Of a stretch of DNA of 64,000 bases, positions 26,990 to 36,901 are shown piece after piece. This DNA is from Pseudomonas lactis (GTDB lineage Bacteria; Pseudomonadota; Gammaproteobacteria; Pseudomonadales; Pseudomonadaceae). The stretch's first letter is position 1, and the number at the start of each line of letters is the position of its first letter. Location: assembly GCF_001439845.1 (NCBI RefSeq), contig NZ_JYLO01000007.1, forward strand, positions 124,001 to 188,000, given 5' to 3'. A program made the position numbers and the translations under genes. The notes beneath the pieces are model-generated. The model saw only the letters and a program-made list of their open reading frames with translations. It was not told the origin of the DNA and searched no databases.

Positions 26990-27946
26990 CTATGCAAAAG
27001 CTTGCTCAAGCGCCACACCCGCCCCAGTCAGCCCGGAATACGGCGCCGTCACCAGCCACACTGGAATACCCTTGAAGTAGTCGCTCATGCAGCCTTTATC
27101 CGCAAAGCTTTTAGCGAAACCACTGGTGATAAAGAAGTCGGCAAACCTCGGTATCACCCCGCCCACGATATACACGCCACCGCGCCCACCGGTGGTCAAG
27201 ACGTTATTGCCCGCCACCCGGCCCAGCCAGATGCTGAACTGGTCCAATACTTCCATGGCCACCGGATCGCCGGCCAGGCCCGCCGCCGTGATGGCTTCGG
27301 GGGTGTCCAGCACAGGCTCATGCCCATCCACCGTACAAATAGCCCGGTACAGCCGCGGCAAGCCGCCACCGCTTAACGCGGTTTCGGCGCTGACATGCCC
27401 GATCTCGCTGTAGATGTGTTGCCACAGCTGGGTTTCCCGTGGGCTGCTCAGGGGCAGGTCGACATGCCCACCCTCCCCCGGCAATGCTGCCCAGCGGCCT
27501 GCGCCGAGGTCCAGCAAGGTGCCGACGCCAAGACCGGTGCCCGGGCCGATCACCACGGCCGGGCGCAAGGGCTCTGGCGTGCCTTCGCAGACCACGCGAA
27601 ATTCGTCGGGCTTGAGCCGGGTCATGCCCAAGGCCATGGCCGAGAAATCGTTGACCAGCAACAGCTCATCCACCTGCAGGGCCTGACAAAACGCGGTTTT
27701 GCTCAGGCGCCAGTGGTTGTTGGTGAACTTGAATTCATCGCCGCTCACCGGCCCGGCCACCGACAGGCACACCGCACCGATGTCGCCGATTTGCAGGCCT
27801 TCTTCTTTGAGGTAGAGCTTGATCGCCTCTTCAGGGCTGCCGTGATCCGCCGTGGCATGCACGCGGATCGAATGCAGTTCCTGATCCCGCCATAACGCAA
27901 AACGGGCGTTAGTCCCCCCGATGTCACCGACCAGCGCAAGCTTCAC
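26990..27946 (-). CDS. glk: Glucokinase
   Basis: Phosphorylates cytoplasmic glucose with ATP to glucose-6-phosphate, the phosphorylative branch feeding the Entner-Doudoroff path. The 318-residue protein has the family signatures: [13 protein letters not shown] (phosphate 1), [12 protein letters not shown] with the catalytic Asp, and the adenosine motif [11 protein letters not shown]. It overlaps edd by 4 bp (ATGA), so it is translationally coupled and expected to be controlled by HexR with edd. Confidence 0.95.
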   Translation of the reverse strand: MKLALVGDIGGTNARFALWRDQELHSIRVHATADHGSPEEAIKLYLKEEGLQIGDIGAVCLSVAGPVSGDEFKFTNNHWRLSKTAFCQALQVDELLLVNDFSAMALGMTRLKPDEFRVVCEGTPEPLRPAVVIGPGTGLGVGTLLDLGAGRWAALPGEGGHVDLPLSSPRETQLWQHIYSEIGHVSAETALSGGGLPRLYRAICTVDGHEPVLDTPEAITAAGLAGDPVAMEVLDQFSIWLGRVAGNNVLTTGGRGGVYIVGGVIPRFADFFITSGFAKSFADKGCMSDYFKGIPVWLVTAPYSGLTGAGVALEQAFA

Positions 27947-29769
27947 TTAAGCGTCTCCAAGGCAGAGGTAAAGGCGCTGGCGCCCTGCTCTGCGGAGCTT
28001 GCGGCCAAGCGCATGAATGCAAACAGCTCGCGACCGGCCCCCACGTTATTGCCCAACAGGCCCGTGGCAGGCGTGCGCGCTGCAAATACTTCGGCGTCCA
28101 CCTTAAGCTCCAGGGTGCCGGTAACGCCATCCACACGGATGATATCGCCATCCTGGACCCGCGCCAGCGGCCCGCCGCTCTGGGCTTCGGGATTGACGTG
28201 GATCGCGGCAGGGATCTTACCCGACGCGCCGGACATGCGCCCATCTGTTACCAGCGCCACTTTGAAACCACGGTCCTGCAACACGCCCAGGAACGGGGTC
28301 ATCTTGTGCAGTTCCGGCATGCCGTTGGAGCGCGGCCCCTGGAAGCGCATCACGGCGACGAAGTCTTTTTCCAACAAGCCGGCCTTGAAGGCATCGGCGA
28401 GGTCCTGCTGGTCCTGGAACACCACCGCCGGCGCTTCGACCACCTGATGCTCCGGCGCTACCGCCGAAACCTTCATCACGCCACGGCCGAGGTTGCCTTC
28501 CATCACGCGCAAGCCGCCTTCGGGCGAGAACGCACGGGCCACCGGGCGCAGGATGGTTTCGTCGAGGCTTTCGATCGGGCCGTCGCGCCAGACCAGTTCG
28601 CCATCCACCAGGAAAGGTTCCTGGATATAGCGGCTCAAGCCCTTGCCGGCCACGGTGTTGACGTCTTCGTGGAGCAGGCCGGCTTCCAGCAGTTCGCGGA
28701 TCAGGAACGACATACCGCCCGCCGCCTGGAAGTGGTTGATGTCAGCCTTGCCGTTTGGATACACGTGGGACAGGGTTGGTACCACCTCGGAGAGGTCGGC
28801 CATGTCCTGCCAGGTCAGGATGATGCCTGCCGACATGGCGATGGCCGGCATGTGCAGGGTGTGGTTGGTGGAGCCGCCGGTGGCGTTGAGCGCAACGATA
28901 GAGTTGACGATGGACTTCTCGTCGACAATCTCGCCAATGGGCGTGAAGTTGCCATTGGCCTTGGTCAAGCGCGTGACCTGGTGCGCGGCTTCGCGGGTCA
29001 ACGCATCGCGCAGTGGCGTGTACGGGTTGACGAACGAAGCGCCCGGCAGGTGCAGGCCCATGACTTCCATCAGCAACTGGTTGGTGTTGGCGGTGCCGTA
29101 GAACGTGCAGGTGCCGGGGCTGTGGTAGGACTTCATCTCCGATTCCAGCAGTTCTTCGCGGCTGGCCTTGCCTTCGGCGTAGCGCTGACGCACATCAGCC
29201 TTCTGCTTGTTGGAGATACCCGACGGCATCGGCCCGCCCGGCACGAAGATCATCGGCAGGTGGCCGTAGCGCAGCGCACCCATCATCAGGCCAGGGACGA
29301 TCTTGTCGCAGATGCCCAGCATCAGCGCGGCGTCGAACATGTTGTGGGACAGCGCTACCGCCGTAGACATGGCGATGACTTCACGGCTGAGCAGGCTCAG
29401 CTCCATGCCCGGCTCGCCCTGGGTCACGCCGTCGCACATGGCCGGGGTGCCGCCAGCGAACTGGCCGACCGAGCCGACTTCGCGCAGAGCCTTTTTGATT
29501 TGTTCAGGGAAATGCTCGTAGGGCTGATGCGCCGAGAGCATGTCGTTATAAGAAGAAACAATTGCCACGTTGGCGGCATTCATCATGCGCAGGCTGTTTT
29601 TGTCTTCGGTGCCGCAACCGGCCACGCCGTGGGCGAAGTTGGCGCATTGCAGCTTGCCGCGCATCGGACCGTCGCTGGCGGCGCCGCGAATGAGCGCAAG
29701 GTAAGCCTCACGGGTGGCGCGGCTGCGGGCGATAAGCCGTTCGGTGACCTCAAGGACGCGGGGATGCAT
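27943..29769 (-). CDS. edd: 6-phosphogluconate dehydratase
   Basis: Dehydrates 6-phosphogluconate to 2-keto-3-deoxy-6-phosphogluconate, the committed Entner-Doudoroff step, using an iron-sulfur cluster. The 608 residues match the IlvD/Edd family. Conserved parts include [45 protein letters not shown] and [13 protein letters not shown] with cluster-type Cys, and [19 protein letters not shown] near the end. Start 29769 reads [16 protein letters not shown]. First gene of edd-glk-gltR-gtrS, with a HexR box 120 bp upstream. The Eda aldolase gene is not in the window. Confidence 0.95.
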   Translation of the reverse strand: MHPRVLEVTERLIARSRATREAYLALIRGAASDGPMRGKLQCANFAHGVAGCGTEDKNSLRMMNAANVAIVSSYNDMLSAHQPYEHFPEQIKKALREVGSVGQFAGGTPAMCDGVTQGEPGMELSLLSREVIAMSTAVALSHNMFDAALMLGICDKIVPGLMMGALRYGHLPMIFVPGGPMPSGISNKQKADVRQRYAEGKASREELLESEMKSYHSPGTCTFYGTANTNQLLMEVMGLHLPGASFVNPYTPLRDALTREAAHQVTRLTKANGNFTPIGEIVDEKSIVNSIVALNATGGSTNHTLHMPAIAMSAGIILTWQDMADLSEVVPTLSHVYPNGKADINHFQAAGGMSFLIRELLEAGLLHEDVNTVAGKGLSRYIQEPFLVDGELVWRDGPIESLDETILRPVARAFSPEGGLRVMEGNLGRGVMKVSAVAPEHQVVEAPAVVFQDQQDLADAFKAGLLEKDFVAVMRFQGPRSNGMPELHKMTPFLGVLQDRGFKVALVTDGRMSGASGKIPAAIHVNPEAQSGGPLARVQDGDIIRVDGVTGTLELKVDAEVFAARTPATGLLGNNVGAGRELFAFMRLAASSAEQGASAFTSALETLK

Positions 29770-29889
29770 GTATAGAACTCCAGGCTAACGGATGTGGCGA
29801 CCTGAGTGTCTATGCTGATCAAACGCCCACGGCTCATGGGATGGCAGGGGGTCGTTTGGATCATCGGACCAGTTGATTCAGGTCACTCG

Positions 29890-29904
29890 TTGTAGATTGA
29901 ACAA
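29890..29904 (-). promoter_or_regulatory. HexR operator for edd
   Basis: TTGTAGATTGAACAA fits the TTGT-N7-ACAA operator described for HexR, the 2-keto-3-deoxy-6-phosphogluconate-responsive repressor of the Entner-Doudoroff genes in pseudomonads. It lies 120 bp upstream of the edd start. Confidence 0.8.
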
Positions 29905-29951
29905 AATATTGCCACTAAAAAGGCTTGTTTTCTATTTTTATGCGAATAATC

Positions 29952-29966
29952 TTGTAATTCTTACAA
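29952..29966 (+). promoter_or_regulatory. HexR operator for gapA
   Basis: TTGTAATTCTTACAA fits TTGT-N7-ACAA and is nearly a perfect palindrome. It lies 24 bp upstream of the gapA start, in the transcribed or promoter region. It is the second HexR-type box in this 221-bp divergent region. Confidence 0.82.
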
Positions 29967-29990
29967 CAAATCGACGACAGGCACTTTCCA

Positions 29991-30992
29991 ATGACTCTAC
30001 GTATCGCAATCAATGGTTTTGGCCGTATCGGCCGTAATGTCCTGCGCGCACTGTATACCCAAGGCTATCGCCAGGATCTGCAGATCGTCGCCATTAACGA
30101 TTTGGGCGACAGCTCGATCAATGCCCACCTGCTCAAGTACGACACCGTACACGGCACTTTCGACGCAGAGGTCGCCCACGATCAGGAAAGCCTGACCGTC
30201 AATGGTGACCGGATTGCCGTGAGTGCCATTCGCAACCCCGCCGACCTGCCGTGGGCTGCGCACAAGATCGACGTGGTGTTCGAATGCACCGGTCTGTTCA
30301 CCGACCGCGACAAGGCTGCTGCCCATATTACCGCCGGCGCACGCAAGGTGATCATCTCGGCACCGGCCAAGGGCGCGGATGCGACCGTGGTCTACGGGGT
30401 AAACCATGACATTTTGCGTCAATCCCACCAGATCATTTCCAACGCATCGTGCACCACCAACTGCCTGGCGCCGGTGGCCCAGGTGCTGCACCGCGAGCTG
30501 GGTATCGAAAGCGGCCTGATGACCACCATCCACGCCTACACCAACGACCAGAACCTCACCGACGTGTACCACACCGACCCGTACCGCGCGCGTTCGGCCA
30601 CCCAGAACATGATCCCGAGCAAGACCGGCGCCGCTGAAGCGGTGGGCCTGGTGCTGCCGGAACTGGCAGGCAAGCTGACCGGCATGGCGGTGCGTGTACC
30701 GGTGATCAACGTGTCGCTGGTGGACCTCACCGTGCAGTTGAAGAAAGAAGCCACGGCCGATGAAGTCAACGCCCTGCTCAAACACGCCAGCCAGCATTCG
30801 AAGATCCTCGGCTACAACACCCTGCCGTTGGTTTCCAGCGACTTCAACCATAACCCGCTGTCGTCGATCTTCGACGCTAATCACACCAAGGTCAGCGGCA
30901 AATTGCTCAAAGTGCTCGCGTGGTATGACAACGAGTGGGGCTTCTCCAACCGTATGCTGGATAACTGCCTGGCGTTGTGTAACGCCGAGTAA
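29991..30992 (+). CDS. gapA: Glyceraldehyde-3-phosphate dehydrogenase, type I
   Basis: Oxidises glyceraldehyde-3-phosphate to 1,3-bisphosphoglycerate in the lower glycolytic arm. The 333-residue protein has the Rossmann start ([16 protein letters not shown]), the catalytic Cys in [12 protein letters not shown], the active-site His in TTIHAYTND, and the C-terminal [12 protein letters not shown]. It is divergent from edd with its own HexR box, matching the coregulation of gap-1 and edd in pseudomonads. The TTCCCACGC repeat follows the gene. Confidence 0.95.
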   Translation: MTLRIAINGFGRIGRNVLRALYTQGYRQDLQIVAINDLGDSSINAHLLKYDTVHGTFDAEVAHDQESLTVNGDRIAVSAIRNPADLPWAAHKIDVVFECTGLFTDRDKAAAHITAGARKVIISAPAKGADATVVYGVNHDILRQSHQIISNASCTTNCLAPVAQVLHRELGIESGLMTTIHAYTNDQNLTDVYHTDPYRARSATQNMIPSKTGAAEAVGLVLPELAGKLTGMAVRVPVINVSLVDLTVQLKKEATADEVNALLKHASQHSKILGYNTLPLVSSDFNHNPLSSIFDANHTKVSGKLLKVLAWYDNEWGFSNRMLDNCLALCNAE

Positions 30993-31013
30993 CTCCACAA
31001 GATCGACCAGATC

Positions 31014-31119
31014 GTTCCCACGCTCTGCGTGGGAATGCCACCCTGGACGCTCCGCGTCCTGCTCTTAAAGTTGTGACGCGGAGCGTCACAGGATGTGTTC
31101 CCACGCAGAGCATGGGAAC
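31014..31119. repeat. Palindromic TTCCCACGC repeat, copy 1
   Basis: The outer inverted ends GTTCCCACGCTCTGCGTGGG and CCCACGCAGAGCATGGGAAC are each palindromic in themselves. Two inner palindromes, GGACGCTCCGCGTCC and GTGACGCGGAGCGTCAC, lie between. A second copy is at 43516-43633. Sits between gapA and the heme-uptake sigma factor. Confidence 0.85.
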
Positions 31120-31160
31120 GAGCGGCAATCCACAGAAATAGCCACTTGCCATTTCAGTTG

Positions 31161-31177
31161 ATGATAAGCATTATCAT
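31161..31177 (+). promoter_or_regulatory. Fur box upstream of the ECF sigma gene
   Basis: ATGATAAGCATTATCAT is a perfect 7-3-7 inverted repeat in an A/T-rich setting, close to Fur-box architecture, ending 26 bp before the sigma-factor GTG. Iron repression of the heme system is expected from the family. Confidence 0.7.
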
Positions 31178-31203
31178 TCACTGCAAATCGGTCTGGTATC
31201 ACT

Positions 31204-31722
31204 GTGAGCCAATCTCGCTTCAACCACGTCTTCCTCACCCAACGGGTGATCCTGCTACGAACCCTGCAACGCATGGTGCACAACCACAGCACTGCCGAGG
31301 ACCTGTTGCAGGAAACCTACCTGCGCGTGACTCGGGCCCTGAGCGAGCGGCCAATCGACCACCTTGAACCTTTTGTCTACCAGACAGCCCGCAACCTGGC
31401 GCTGGATCACTTGCGCTCGCGCAGAATTCAGGCGCGCACCCTGCAGGAGGATGTCCCGCTGGATGTCCTGCAAAGTGTCGCAGCGCCCGCTAGCACGCCG
31501 GAGGAAGCCACCCAGGCCGAGCAACTGCTGGAGCACTTGAGTGTCAGCCTCGGCCAGTTGAGCGCCCGCCAGCAGCGGATTTTCATCCTCAGCCGCTTGC
31601 ACGGTTGCAGCTATCAGGAGATTGCCGATCAGTTGGGTGTGTCCTTGAGCACAGTGCAAAAGGAACTCAAATTGATCATGGCTATCTGTGTGGGTGTGGC
31701 CGAACGGCTGGATCAGCCTTAA
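31204..31722 (+). CDS. ECF sigma factor of a heme-uptake system (FecI/HxuI/HasI type)
   Basis: A 172-residue iron-starvation sigma factor. Region 2 contains HSTAEDLLQETYLRV and FVYQTARNLALDHLRSRR; region 4 is LSARQQRIFILSRLHGCSYQEIADQLGVS followed by a helix-turn-helix. The start is GTG at 31204 without a clear ribosome site; an in-frame stop 37 bp upstream (31165-31167) excludes a longer protein apart from rare codons. It is followed by its FecR-type anti-sigma and a TonB heme receptor, the cell-surface signalling layout of hxuIRA (PA1300-1302) and hasISR. Confidence 0.88.
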   Translation: MSQSRFNHVFLTQRVILLRTLQRMVHNHSTAEDLLQETYLRVTRALSERPIDHLEPFVYQTARNLALDHLRSRRIQARTLQEDVPLDVLQSVAAPASTPEEATQAEQLLEHLSVSLGQLSARQQRIFILSRLHGCSYQEIADQLGVSLSTVQKELKLIMAICVGVAERLDQP

Positions 31723-31796
31723 GCTTCACCCGACAGAGGTGTCGATCCAAGCTGTAGGAAAAATGAATAGAACGTGGCGAAGACCCGAGGAACACC

Positions 31797-32765
31797 GTGA
31801 CGGACCCGAATAAACTGCGCCCCCATGCGTTGGCTCATAAGGTGTTGCAAGACGCGGCCATGGACCAAGCCCTCGATTGGCTGATCGCCTTGCAGTGCCC
31901 GCAACCTGGGCAGCAGGCCGCGTTCGACGCCTGGCTGGCCCAGGACCCGGCGCATGTCCACGCCTTCAGCAAGGCCCAGGCCGCCTGGGGTGACGCACCG
32001 GTGCACAGCGCCGCCGTGGCCCTCGCCGCACCGCGCAAGCCCAGCGGCTGGCGCCGGATCAAACCGCACTGGAAACCCCTGGCCACCGCCGCCGTGTTAC
32101 TGGTCGGCTTGTTCAGTTTCAGCAACCTGCCGGTGCGTTTGCAGGCCGACCATCTGACGGTGGTGGGCGAGCGCCAGCGCCTGCAACTGGATGATGGCTC
32201 CAAGGTGCTGCTGAACACCAACTCGGCATTTTCCAGCACCATCAAGGACCACCAGCGCATTGCCCGCCTGTACCAGGGCGAAGCGTTCTTCGAAATAGCG
32301 CCCTCCCGTGGCCTGCCCCTGGAGATCGACGCCGGCCCGGTGCGCGCCAGCGTGCGTGATACCGCCTTTGCCGTGCGCTACCTCAATGGCGAAGCCCAGG
32401 TTCAAGTGCAGCGCGGCGATGTCGACCTGAGCAATACTTTCGACGATGCCCGTGTGCGCCTGAGCGCCGGTGAAAGCATCCGCATCGGCCCCAAGGGTTT
32501 CGGCCAACCGGCCAAGCTCGATGCCAGCAAAGACCTGGCCTGGGTCCAGGGCCGTCTGGTGTTCGAAAACTGCCCGCTGAGCGAAGTGCTGGCTGAGCTG
32601 CGCCGCTATTACCCCGGCTGGATCGTCAACAACAACGAGCAGTTGGCCAGCGTCGCCGTCACCGGCAACTACCGCCTGGACCAACCCCTGGACGTGGTGC
32701 GCTCCCTGGCTCACATCACCTCGGCCAAGCTGTCGGAGTACCCGGCGCTGGTGATCCTGAACTAA
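31797..32765 (+). CDS. FecR-family anti-sigma factor
   Basis: A 322-residue inner-membrane regulator. The N-terminal cytoplasmic DUF4880 part (AMDQALDWLIALQCPQPGQQ) binds the sigma factor. One membrane segment lies at about residues 96-112 (TAAVLLVGLFSFS). A periplasmic FecR domain follows with DGSKVLLNTNSAFS. The C-terminal STN-like end (LVFENCPLSEVLAELRRYYPG) contacts the receptor. The start is GTG 31797 with GAGGA upstream. It should hold the sigma factor inactive until the receptor is loaded with heme. Confidence 0.9.
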   Translation: MTDPNKLRPHALAHKVLQDAAMDQALDWLIALQCPQPGQQAAFDAWLAQDPAHVHAFSKAQAAWGDAPVHSAAVALAAPRKPSGWRRIKPHWKPLATAAVLLVGLFSFSNLPVRLQADHLTVVGERQRLQLDDGSKVLLNTNSAFSSTIKDHQRIARLYQGEAFFEIAPSRGLPLEIDAGPVRASVRDTAFAVRYLNGEAQVQVQRGDVDLSNTFDDARVRLSAGESIRIGPKGFGQPAKLDASKDLAWVQGRLVFENCPLSEVLAELRRYYPGWIVNNNEQLASVAVTGNYRLDQPLDVVRSLAHITSAKLSEYPALVILN

Positions 32766-32781
32766 ATGAGAATTATTTTTA
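32764..32781 (+). promoter_or_regulatory. Candidate Fur box upstream of the TonB receptor
   Basis: AAATGAGAATTATTTTTA matches the left half of a classical Fur box (AATGAGAATnATT). It begins at the anti-sigma stop codon and lies 100 bp before the receptor ATG, suggesting direct iron control in addition to the ECF sigma factor. Confidence 0.55.
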
Positions 32782-32880
32782 CTCGATGTTAACCGGCGAT
32801 ACGTCTCGTTATAGCCAATGCAACTGATTCCTATTTGGTTCGGTTCGCAACTATAAGATTCGTCTCCCGGAGCGCTCTCG

Positions 32881-35445
32881 ATGTCCTCTCGTTTCAACCG
32901 CCGGTCTGCTTCGCCCGTTTTGTCCTTGCTGACCGCCGCGATCCTGCTGGCTGGCGCGCCCGTCATGAGCGCCAGCGCCGCCGAACCTGCCGCTCGCAGC
33001 CACGCCAATTACACCTTCAGCATTGAACAGCAGCCACTGGTGTCGGCGCTTAACGCCTTCACCGCAGTGACCGGCTGGCAAGTCGGCCTGCCGGCCGAAC
33101 TGGGCCAGGGCGTTTCGTCCCCGGGCGTGCGTGGCCCGCTACCAGCGGAAAAAGCCCTGGAGCGGCTGTTGGTGGGGACCAACCTGAGCTATCGCAAACT
33201 GGGCACCAACAACATCGTGCTGGAAAAACGTAGCGCCGGCAGCGCCCTCGCCCTGCAACAGGTGACCATCAGCGCCACCCGTAACGAACAGGATGTGAAC
33301 AGCGTACCGAGCACCGTCAGCGTGCACGACCGCCAGGAACTGGACCGCCAGAACGTCAACAACATCCGTGAACTGGTGCGCTACGAACCCGGCGTCTCCG
33401 TCGGCGGCGCTGGTAGCCGCTCGGGTAACGCGGGCTACAACATTCGAGGCATCGATGGCGACCGCGTGCTCACTCAGGTGGATGGCGTCGAAGTGCCCGA
33501 CAATTTCTTCAACGGCCCCTACGCCAAGACCCGTCGCAACTACGTCGACCCCGAAATCGTCAAGCGCGTGGAGATCCTGCGCGGCCCGGCCTCGGCCCTG
33601 TATGGCAGCAGCGCCATCGGCGGCGCGGTGAGTTATTTCACCCTCGACCCGGACGACATCATCAAGCCAGGCCAGGACGTCGGCGCCCGCCTGAAGACCG
33701 GCTACAGCTCCGCCGACGAGAGCTGGCTGACCTCCGGCACCTTCGCCGGGCGTGTGCAGGACTTCGACGGTTTGCTGCACCTGAGCCAGCGCAATGGCCA
33801 TGAAACCGAGTCCTACGATGGCAACAACGCCACCGGCCTGGCCCGTACCGGCGCCAACCCGGAAGATGCGCGCACCACCAACGTGCTGGCCAAGCTGGGC
33901 TGGAACTATGGCGATGACAACCGTTTGGGCCTGACCTACGAGAAGTTCAAGGATGACCGCGACGTCAATCTGAAAAACGCAGTGGGCGGCCCGTTCATCG
34001 GTGGCCGGGGCATGAACCTGTACCGCGACCGTCGCGGTAACGACACCATTACCCGCGAGCGCTTCGGCCTGGAAAACACCTTCGCCCTGGAGTCGCCGAT
34101 TGCCGACCGCATCAAGACCAGCCTCAACTACCAGATCGCCAAGACCGACCAGACCACGGCGGAAATCTACCAGGCCGGCCGTCGCGTGCTGCGCACCCGC
34201 GACACCCTTTACGAAGAAAAACAGTGGGTCTTCGACGCTCAGTTAGACAAGGCTTTCAGCCTGGGTGAGACCGACCACCAAGTCACCTACGGCACCACCC
34301 TCAAGCAGCAGAAAGTCACCGGCTCACGCGAAGGCTCGGCCTCGTGCCTGGCCATTGGCGCCGGCTGCACCGCCATTGGCGGGCCAAGCCCATCAGCCGG
34401 CGACAGCGTGAAGAAGGCCAGCGACTTCCCCGACCCGACCATCAACACCTACTCGCTGTTCGCCCAGGACCAGATCACTTGGGACAAATGGACCTTCCTG
34501 CCCGCCGTGCGTTATGACTACACCCGGCTCAAGCCCAAGCTGACCCAAGAGTTCCTCAACACCGTCAACCCGACCGGTGCCTATGCCGTCGATGGCAAAG
34601 ACAAGACCTGGAACCGCGTAACACCCAAGTTCGGCCTCACCTATGCCCTGACCGACAACTACACCTGGTTCGGTCAATACGCCGAGGGCTTCCGCACGCC
34701 GTCCGCCAAGGCCCTGTACGGTCGCTTCGAAAACCTGAACCTGGGCTACACCGTCGAACCCAACCCCGACCTCAAGCCAGAAACCAGCAAAGGCATCGAA
34801 ACCGGGATTCGCGGCAAATTCGACGAAGGCTCCTTCGATATTGCGGTGTACTACAACAAGTACCGTGACTTTATCGACGAAGACAACGCCGTGGTCGGCG
34901 GCACCGTGGAACAGTTCCAGGCGGTCAACATCAAGCGCGCCACCATCAAGGGCGTGGAAGCCAAGGGCCGCCTGAACCTGGATGCCTTCGGCGCGCCGAA
35001 GGGCCTGTATACCCAGGGCTCGGTTGCCTACACCCACGGTCGCAATGACGACAATGGCGAGCCGTTGAACAGCGTCAACCCGCTCAAGGGCGTGTTTGGC
35101 CTGGGCTACGACCAGGACACTTACGGTGGCCTGCTGAGCTGGACCTTGGTGAAAAAACAGAACCGCGTCGACAGCACGACCTTCCACGCGCCCGACGGCG
35201 GCACCGACGGCCCGTTCAAGACCCCGGGCTTCGGCATCCTCGACCTGACCGCTTACTACAAGGTGAGCAAAGACGTGACCGTCAACGGTGGCCTCTACAA
35301 CCTCACCGACAAGAAGTACTGGAACTGGGATGACGTGCGCAGCTACGACAGCGTCGGCGAAGCCGGTGTCACCGGCCCGGCCAACCTCGACCGCCTGACC
35401 CAGCCCGGTCGCAACTTCGCGATCAACGTGATCTGGGACATCTGA
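32881..35445 (+). CDS. TonB-dependent heme receptor with signalling (STN) domain
   Basis: An 854-residue outer-membrane transporter. A signal peptide (about 1-34) is followed by an STN signalling domain (about 45-115), the plug with RSGNAGYNIRGIDGDRVL and DPEIVKRVEILRGPASALYG, and a 22-strand barrel ending in a C-terminal aromatic-type residue pair (VIWDI). The FRAP-like box (GFRTPSAKALYG) and NPDL box (EPNPDLKPETS) mark heme receptors. The segment between them has no His, only Tyr. It pairs with the upstream sigma/anti-sigma genes. HxuA and HasR are both possible names. Confidence 0.88.
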   Translation: MSSRFNRRSASPVLSLLTAAILLAGAPVMSASAAEPAARSHANYTFSIEQQPLVSALNAFTAVTGWQVGLPAELGQGVSSPGVRGPLPAEKALERLLVGTNLSYRKLGTNNIVLEKRSAGSALALQQVTISATRNEQDVNSVPSTVSVHDRQELDRQNVNNIRELVRYEPGVSVGGAGSRSGNAGYNIRGIDGDRVLTQVDGVEVPDNFFNGPYAKTRRNYVDPEIVKRVEILRGPASALYGSSAIGGAVSYFTLDPDDIIKPGQDVGARLKTGYSSADESWLTSGTFAGRVQDFDGLLHLSQRNGHETESYDGNNATGLARTGANPEDARTTNVLAKLGWNYGDDNRLGLTYEKFKDDRDVNLKNAVGGPFIGGRGMNLYRDRRGNDTITRERFGLENTFALESPIADRIKTSLNYQIAKTDQTTAEIYQAGRRVLRTRDTLYEEKQWVFDAQLDKAFSLGETDHQVTYGTTLKQQKVTGSREGSASCLAIGAGCTAIGGPSPSAGDSVKKASDFPDPTINTYSLFAQDQITWDKWTFLPAVRYDYTRLKPKLTQEFLNTVNPTGAYAVDGKDKTWNRVTPKFGLTYALTDNYTWFGQYAEGFRTPSAKALYGRFENLNLGYTVEPNPDLKPETSKGIETGIRGKFDEGSFDIAVYYNKYRDFIDEDNAVVGGTVEQFQAVNIKRATIKGVEAKGRLNLDAFGAPKGLYTQGSVAYTHGRNDDNGEPLNSVNPLKGVFGLGYDQDTYGGLLSWTLVKKQNRVDSTTFHAPDGGTDGPFKTPGFGILDLTAYYKVSKDVTVNGGLYNLTDKKYWNWDDVRSYDSVGEAGVTGPANLDRLTQPGRNFAINVIWDI

Positions 35446-35456
35446 CCCATGCGCCC

Positions 35457-35498
35457 CACCTCGCCGCCCATGCATCTGCGGCGAGGTGAGGATTTTTT
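35457..35498 (+). terminator. Terminator after the heme receptor gene
   Basis: CACCTCGCCG (35457-35466) pairs with CGGCGAGGTG (35479-35488) across a 12-nt loop, followed within a few bases by six T. It would separate heme oxygenase from the receptor transcript. Confidence 0.65.
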
Positions 35499-35583
35499 AC
35501 TGTGCCGCGTCTTCTTGTTCGTCTAGTTGATAACAGCTCTCTTTAAGGGCACCCAGGCGCTTCTCTTCTCAAGGACTTTTTTC

Positions 35584-36192
35584 ATGACCGCTTCTTCCAC
35601 CGCAGAACGCCCAAGCCTGCGCTCCCAACGCCTGAACCAGATCACCAACGAGCCGCACACCAAGCTCGACGCATTGGTGAAGGCTCACGCGCCGTTCGAA
35701 ACCCAGGCCAACTTCGCCCGCTTCGTCGTGGCCCAATACCTGTTCCAATCGGAACTGGTAGCCCTGTACAACGATGCCGAGCTGAACCAGATCATCCCTG
35801 ACCTGGCCGCCCGCTGCCGCGCCGAAGCGGCCAAGCTCGACCTGGCAGACTTGGACACCGAAATCCCGGCCCCGGTTGCCGGCGCGGTGAACAACCCCAG
35901 CAAAGCTGAAGCTTTGGGCTGGCTGTTCGTCTCCGAAGGCTCCAAGCTGGGCGCTGCATTCCTGATCAAGCGCGCCGTGGGCCTGGGCCTGAGTGAAACC
36001 TTCGGTGCGCGCCACCTGGGCGAGCCGGCCGGCGGTCGCGCCGAGGGCTGGAAGAGTTTCACCCGCACCCTCGACGGCCTGACATTCAGTGCCGAAGAAG
36101 AAGCTGCCGTGGAAAAAGGCGCGATTGATGCGTTTGTGCGCTTCACCGTGTTGCTGGAACAGGCGTACGCTAGCGCCCCAGAACTGGCGTAA
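35584..36192 (+). CDS. hemO: Biliverdin-producing heme oxygenase (HemO/PigA type)
   Basis: Opens imported heme to biliverdin, CO and iron in the cytoplasm. The 202-residue all-helical protein has the proximal His (H25) in TNEPHTKLDALVK and the distal helix WLFVSEGSKLGAAFLIKRA. N18 and K33 correspond to residues reported to steer the unusual delta/beta regioselectivity of P. aeruginosa PigA, so delta-biliverdin is plausible (inference). ATG 35584 follows CAAGGAC. It sits directly after the heme receptor, tying uptake to degradation, but a terminator-like hairpin lies between them. Confidence 0.9.
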   Translation: MTASSTAERPSLRSQRLNQITNEPHTKLDALVKAHAPFETQANFARFVVAQYLFQSELVALYNDAELNQIIPDLAARCRAEAAKLDLADLDTEIPAPVAGAVNNPSKAEALGWLFVSEGSKLGAAFLIKRAVGLGLSETFGARHLGEPAGGRAEGWKSFTRTLDGLTFSAEEEAAVEKGAIDAFVRFTVLLEQAYASAPELA

Positions 36193-36214
36193 GTGTTCCG
36201 GTAGACGGCGGTTC

Positions 36215-36307
36215 AATGTGGGAGCTGGCTTGCCTGCGATGGCGGGGGGTCAGCTCCAGATGTTTAACCTGATGCACCGCTATCGCAGGCAAGCCAGCTC
36301 CCACATT
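36215..36307. repeat. REPIN
   Basis: AATGTGGGAGCTGGCTTGCC at the left and GGCAAGCCAGCTCCCACATT at the right. Between hemO and the YbaN gene. Confidence 0.88.
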
Positions 36308-36361
36308 TGAGTGCGTTTCATCGCTGACAATGTGTAAACCCTCCCACCAGAAAACTGCAGC

Positions 36362-36763
36362 ATGACCGGCAAACCCCAATCCTCCTCCAAAATCGCCCAA
36401 ATCCTCTTCGGCCTGCTGGCCTACGTGAGCCTGGGCATCGGCTTGGTGGCGATTGTGATACCGGGGTTGCCCACCACCGAATTCATCCTGCTCGCCGCCT
36501 GGGCCGCCACCAAAAGCTCGCCGCGCCTCAGCGCCTGGCTGGAAAACCACCGCCTGTTCGGGCCGATCCTGTCCAACTGGCGCAATGGCAAGATCATCGC
36601 CCGTCGCGCCAAGGTCAGCGCCACCGTGAGCATGTTGCTGTGCGCCGTGTTGATGCTGGTGATGCTCGATCACGGCTGGCCGGTATACCTGGCGATTGCC
36701 GGGATGAGCCTGGGCAACCTGTGGATCTGGTCCCGCCCCGAACAGCTGGCACGTCCCGTCTAA
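36362..36763 (+). CDS. YbaN/DUF454 family inner-membrane protein
   Basis: A 133-residue membrane protein. The DUF454 signature is clear: LGIGLVAIVIPGLPTTEFILLAAWAATKSS, where IPGLPTTPF-type sequence is diagnostic. SPRLSAWLENHRLFGPILSNWRNG follows. Four hydrophobic segments are predicted (about 12-32, 36-50, 82-98, 101-118). The function is unknown. In many proteobacteria relatives neighbour heme or iron genes, and here hemO is immediately upstream, but a REPIN separates them. Confidence 0.85.
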   Translation: MTGKPQSSSKIAQILFGLLAYVSLGIGLVAIVIPGLPTTEFILLAAWAATKSSPRLSAWLENHRLFGPILSNWRNGKIIARRAKVSATVSMLLCAVLMLVMLDHGWPVYLAIAGMSLGNLWIWSRPEQLARPV

Positions 36764-36901
36764 GGCGGCCTGTAGGCGTTTTCCTACCGCTCATCGCCTC
36801 TTCCTCATGAATTGATTTGTGACGCCGATGTTTCAGGCATGACGCCGAAGGGACTTGGCGCGTTTGCGTGCATTCCAACAAGTCCATTCGTGAGTGAACC
36901 T

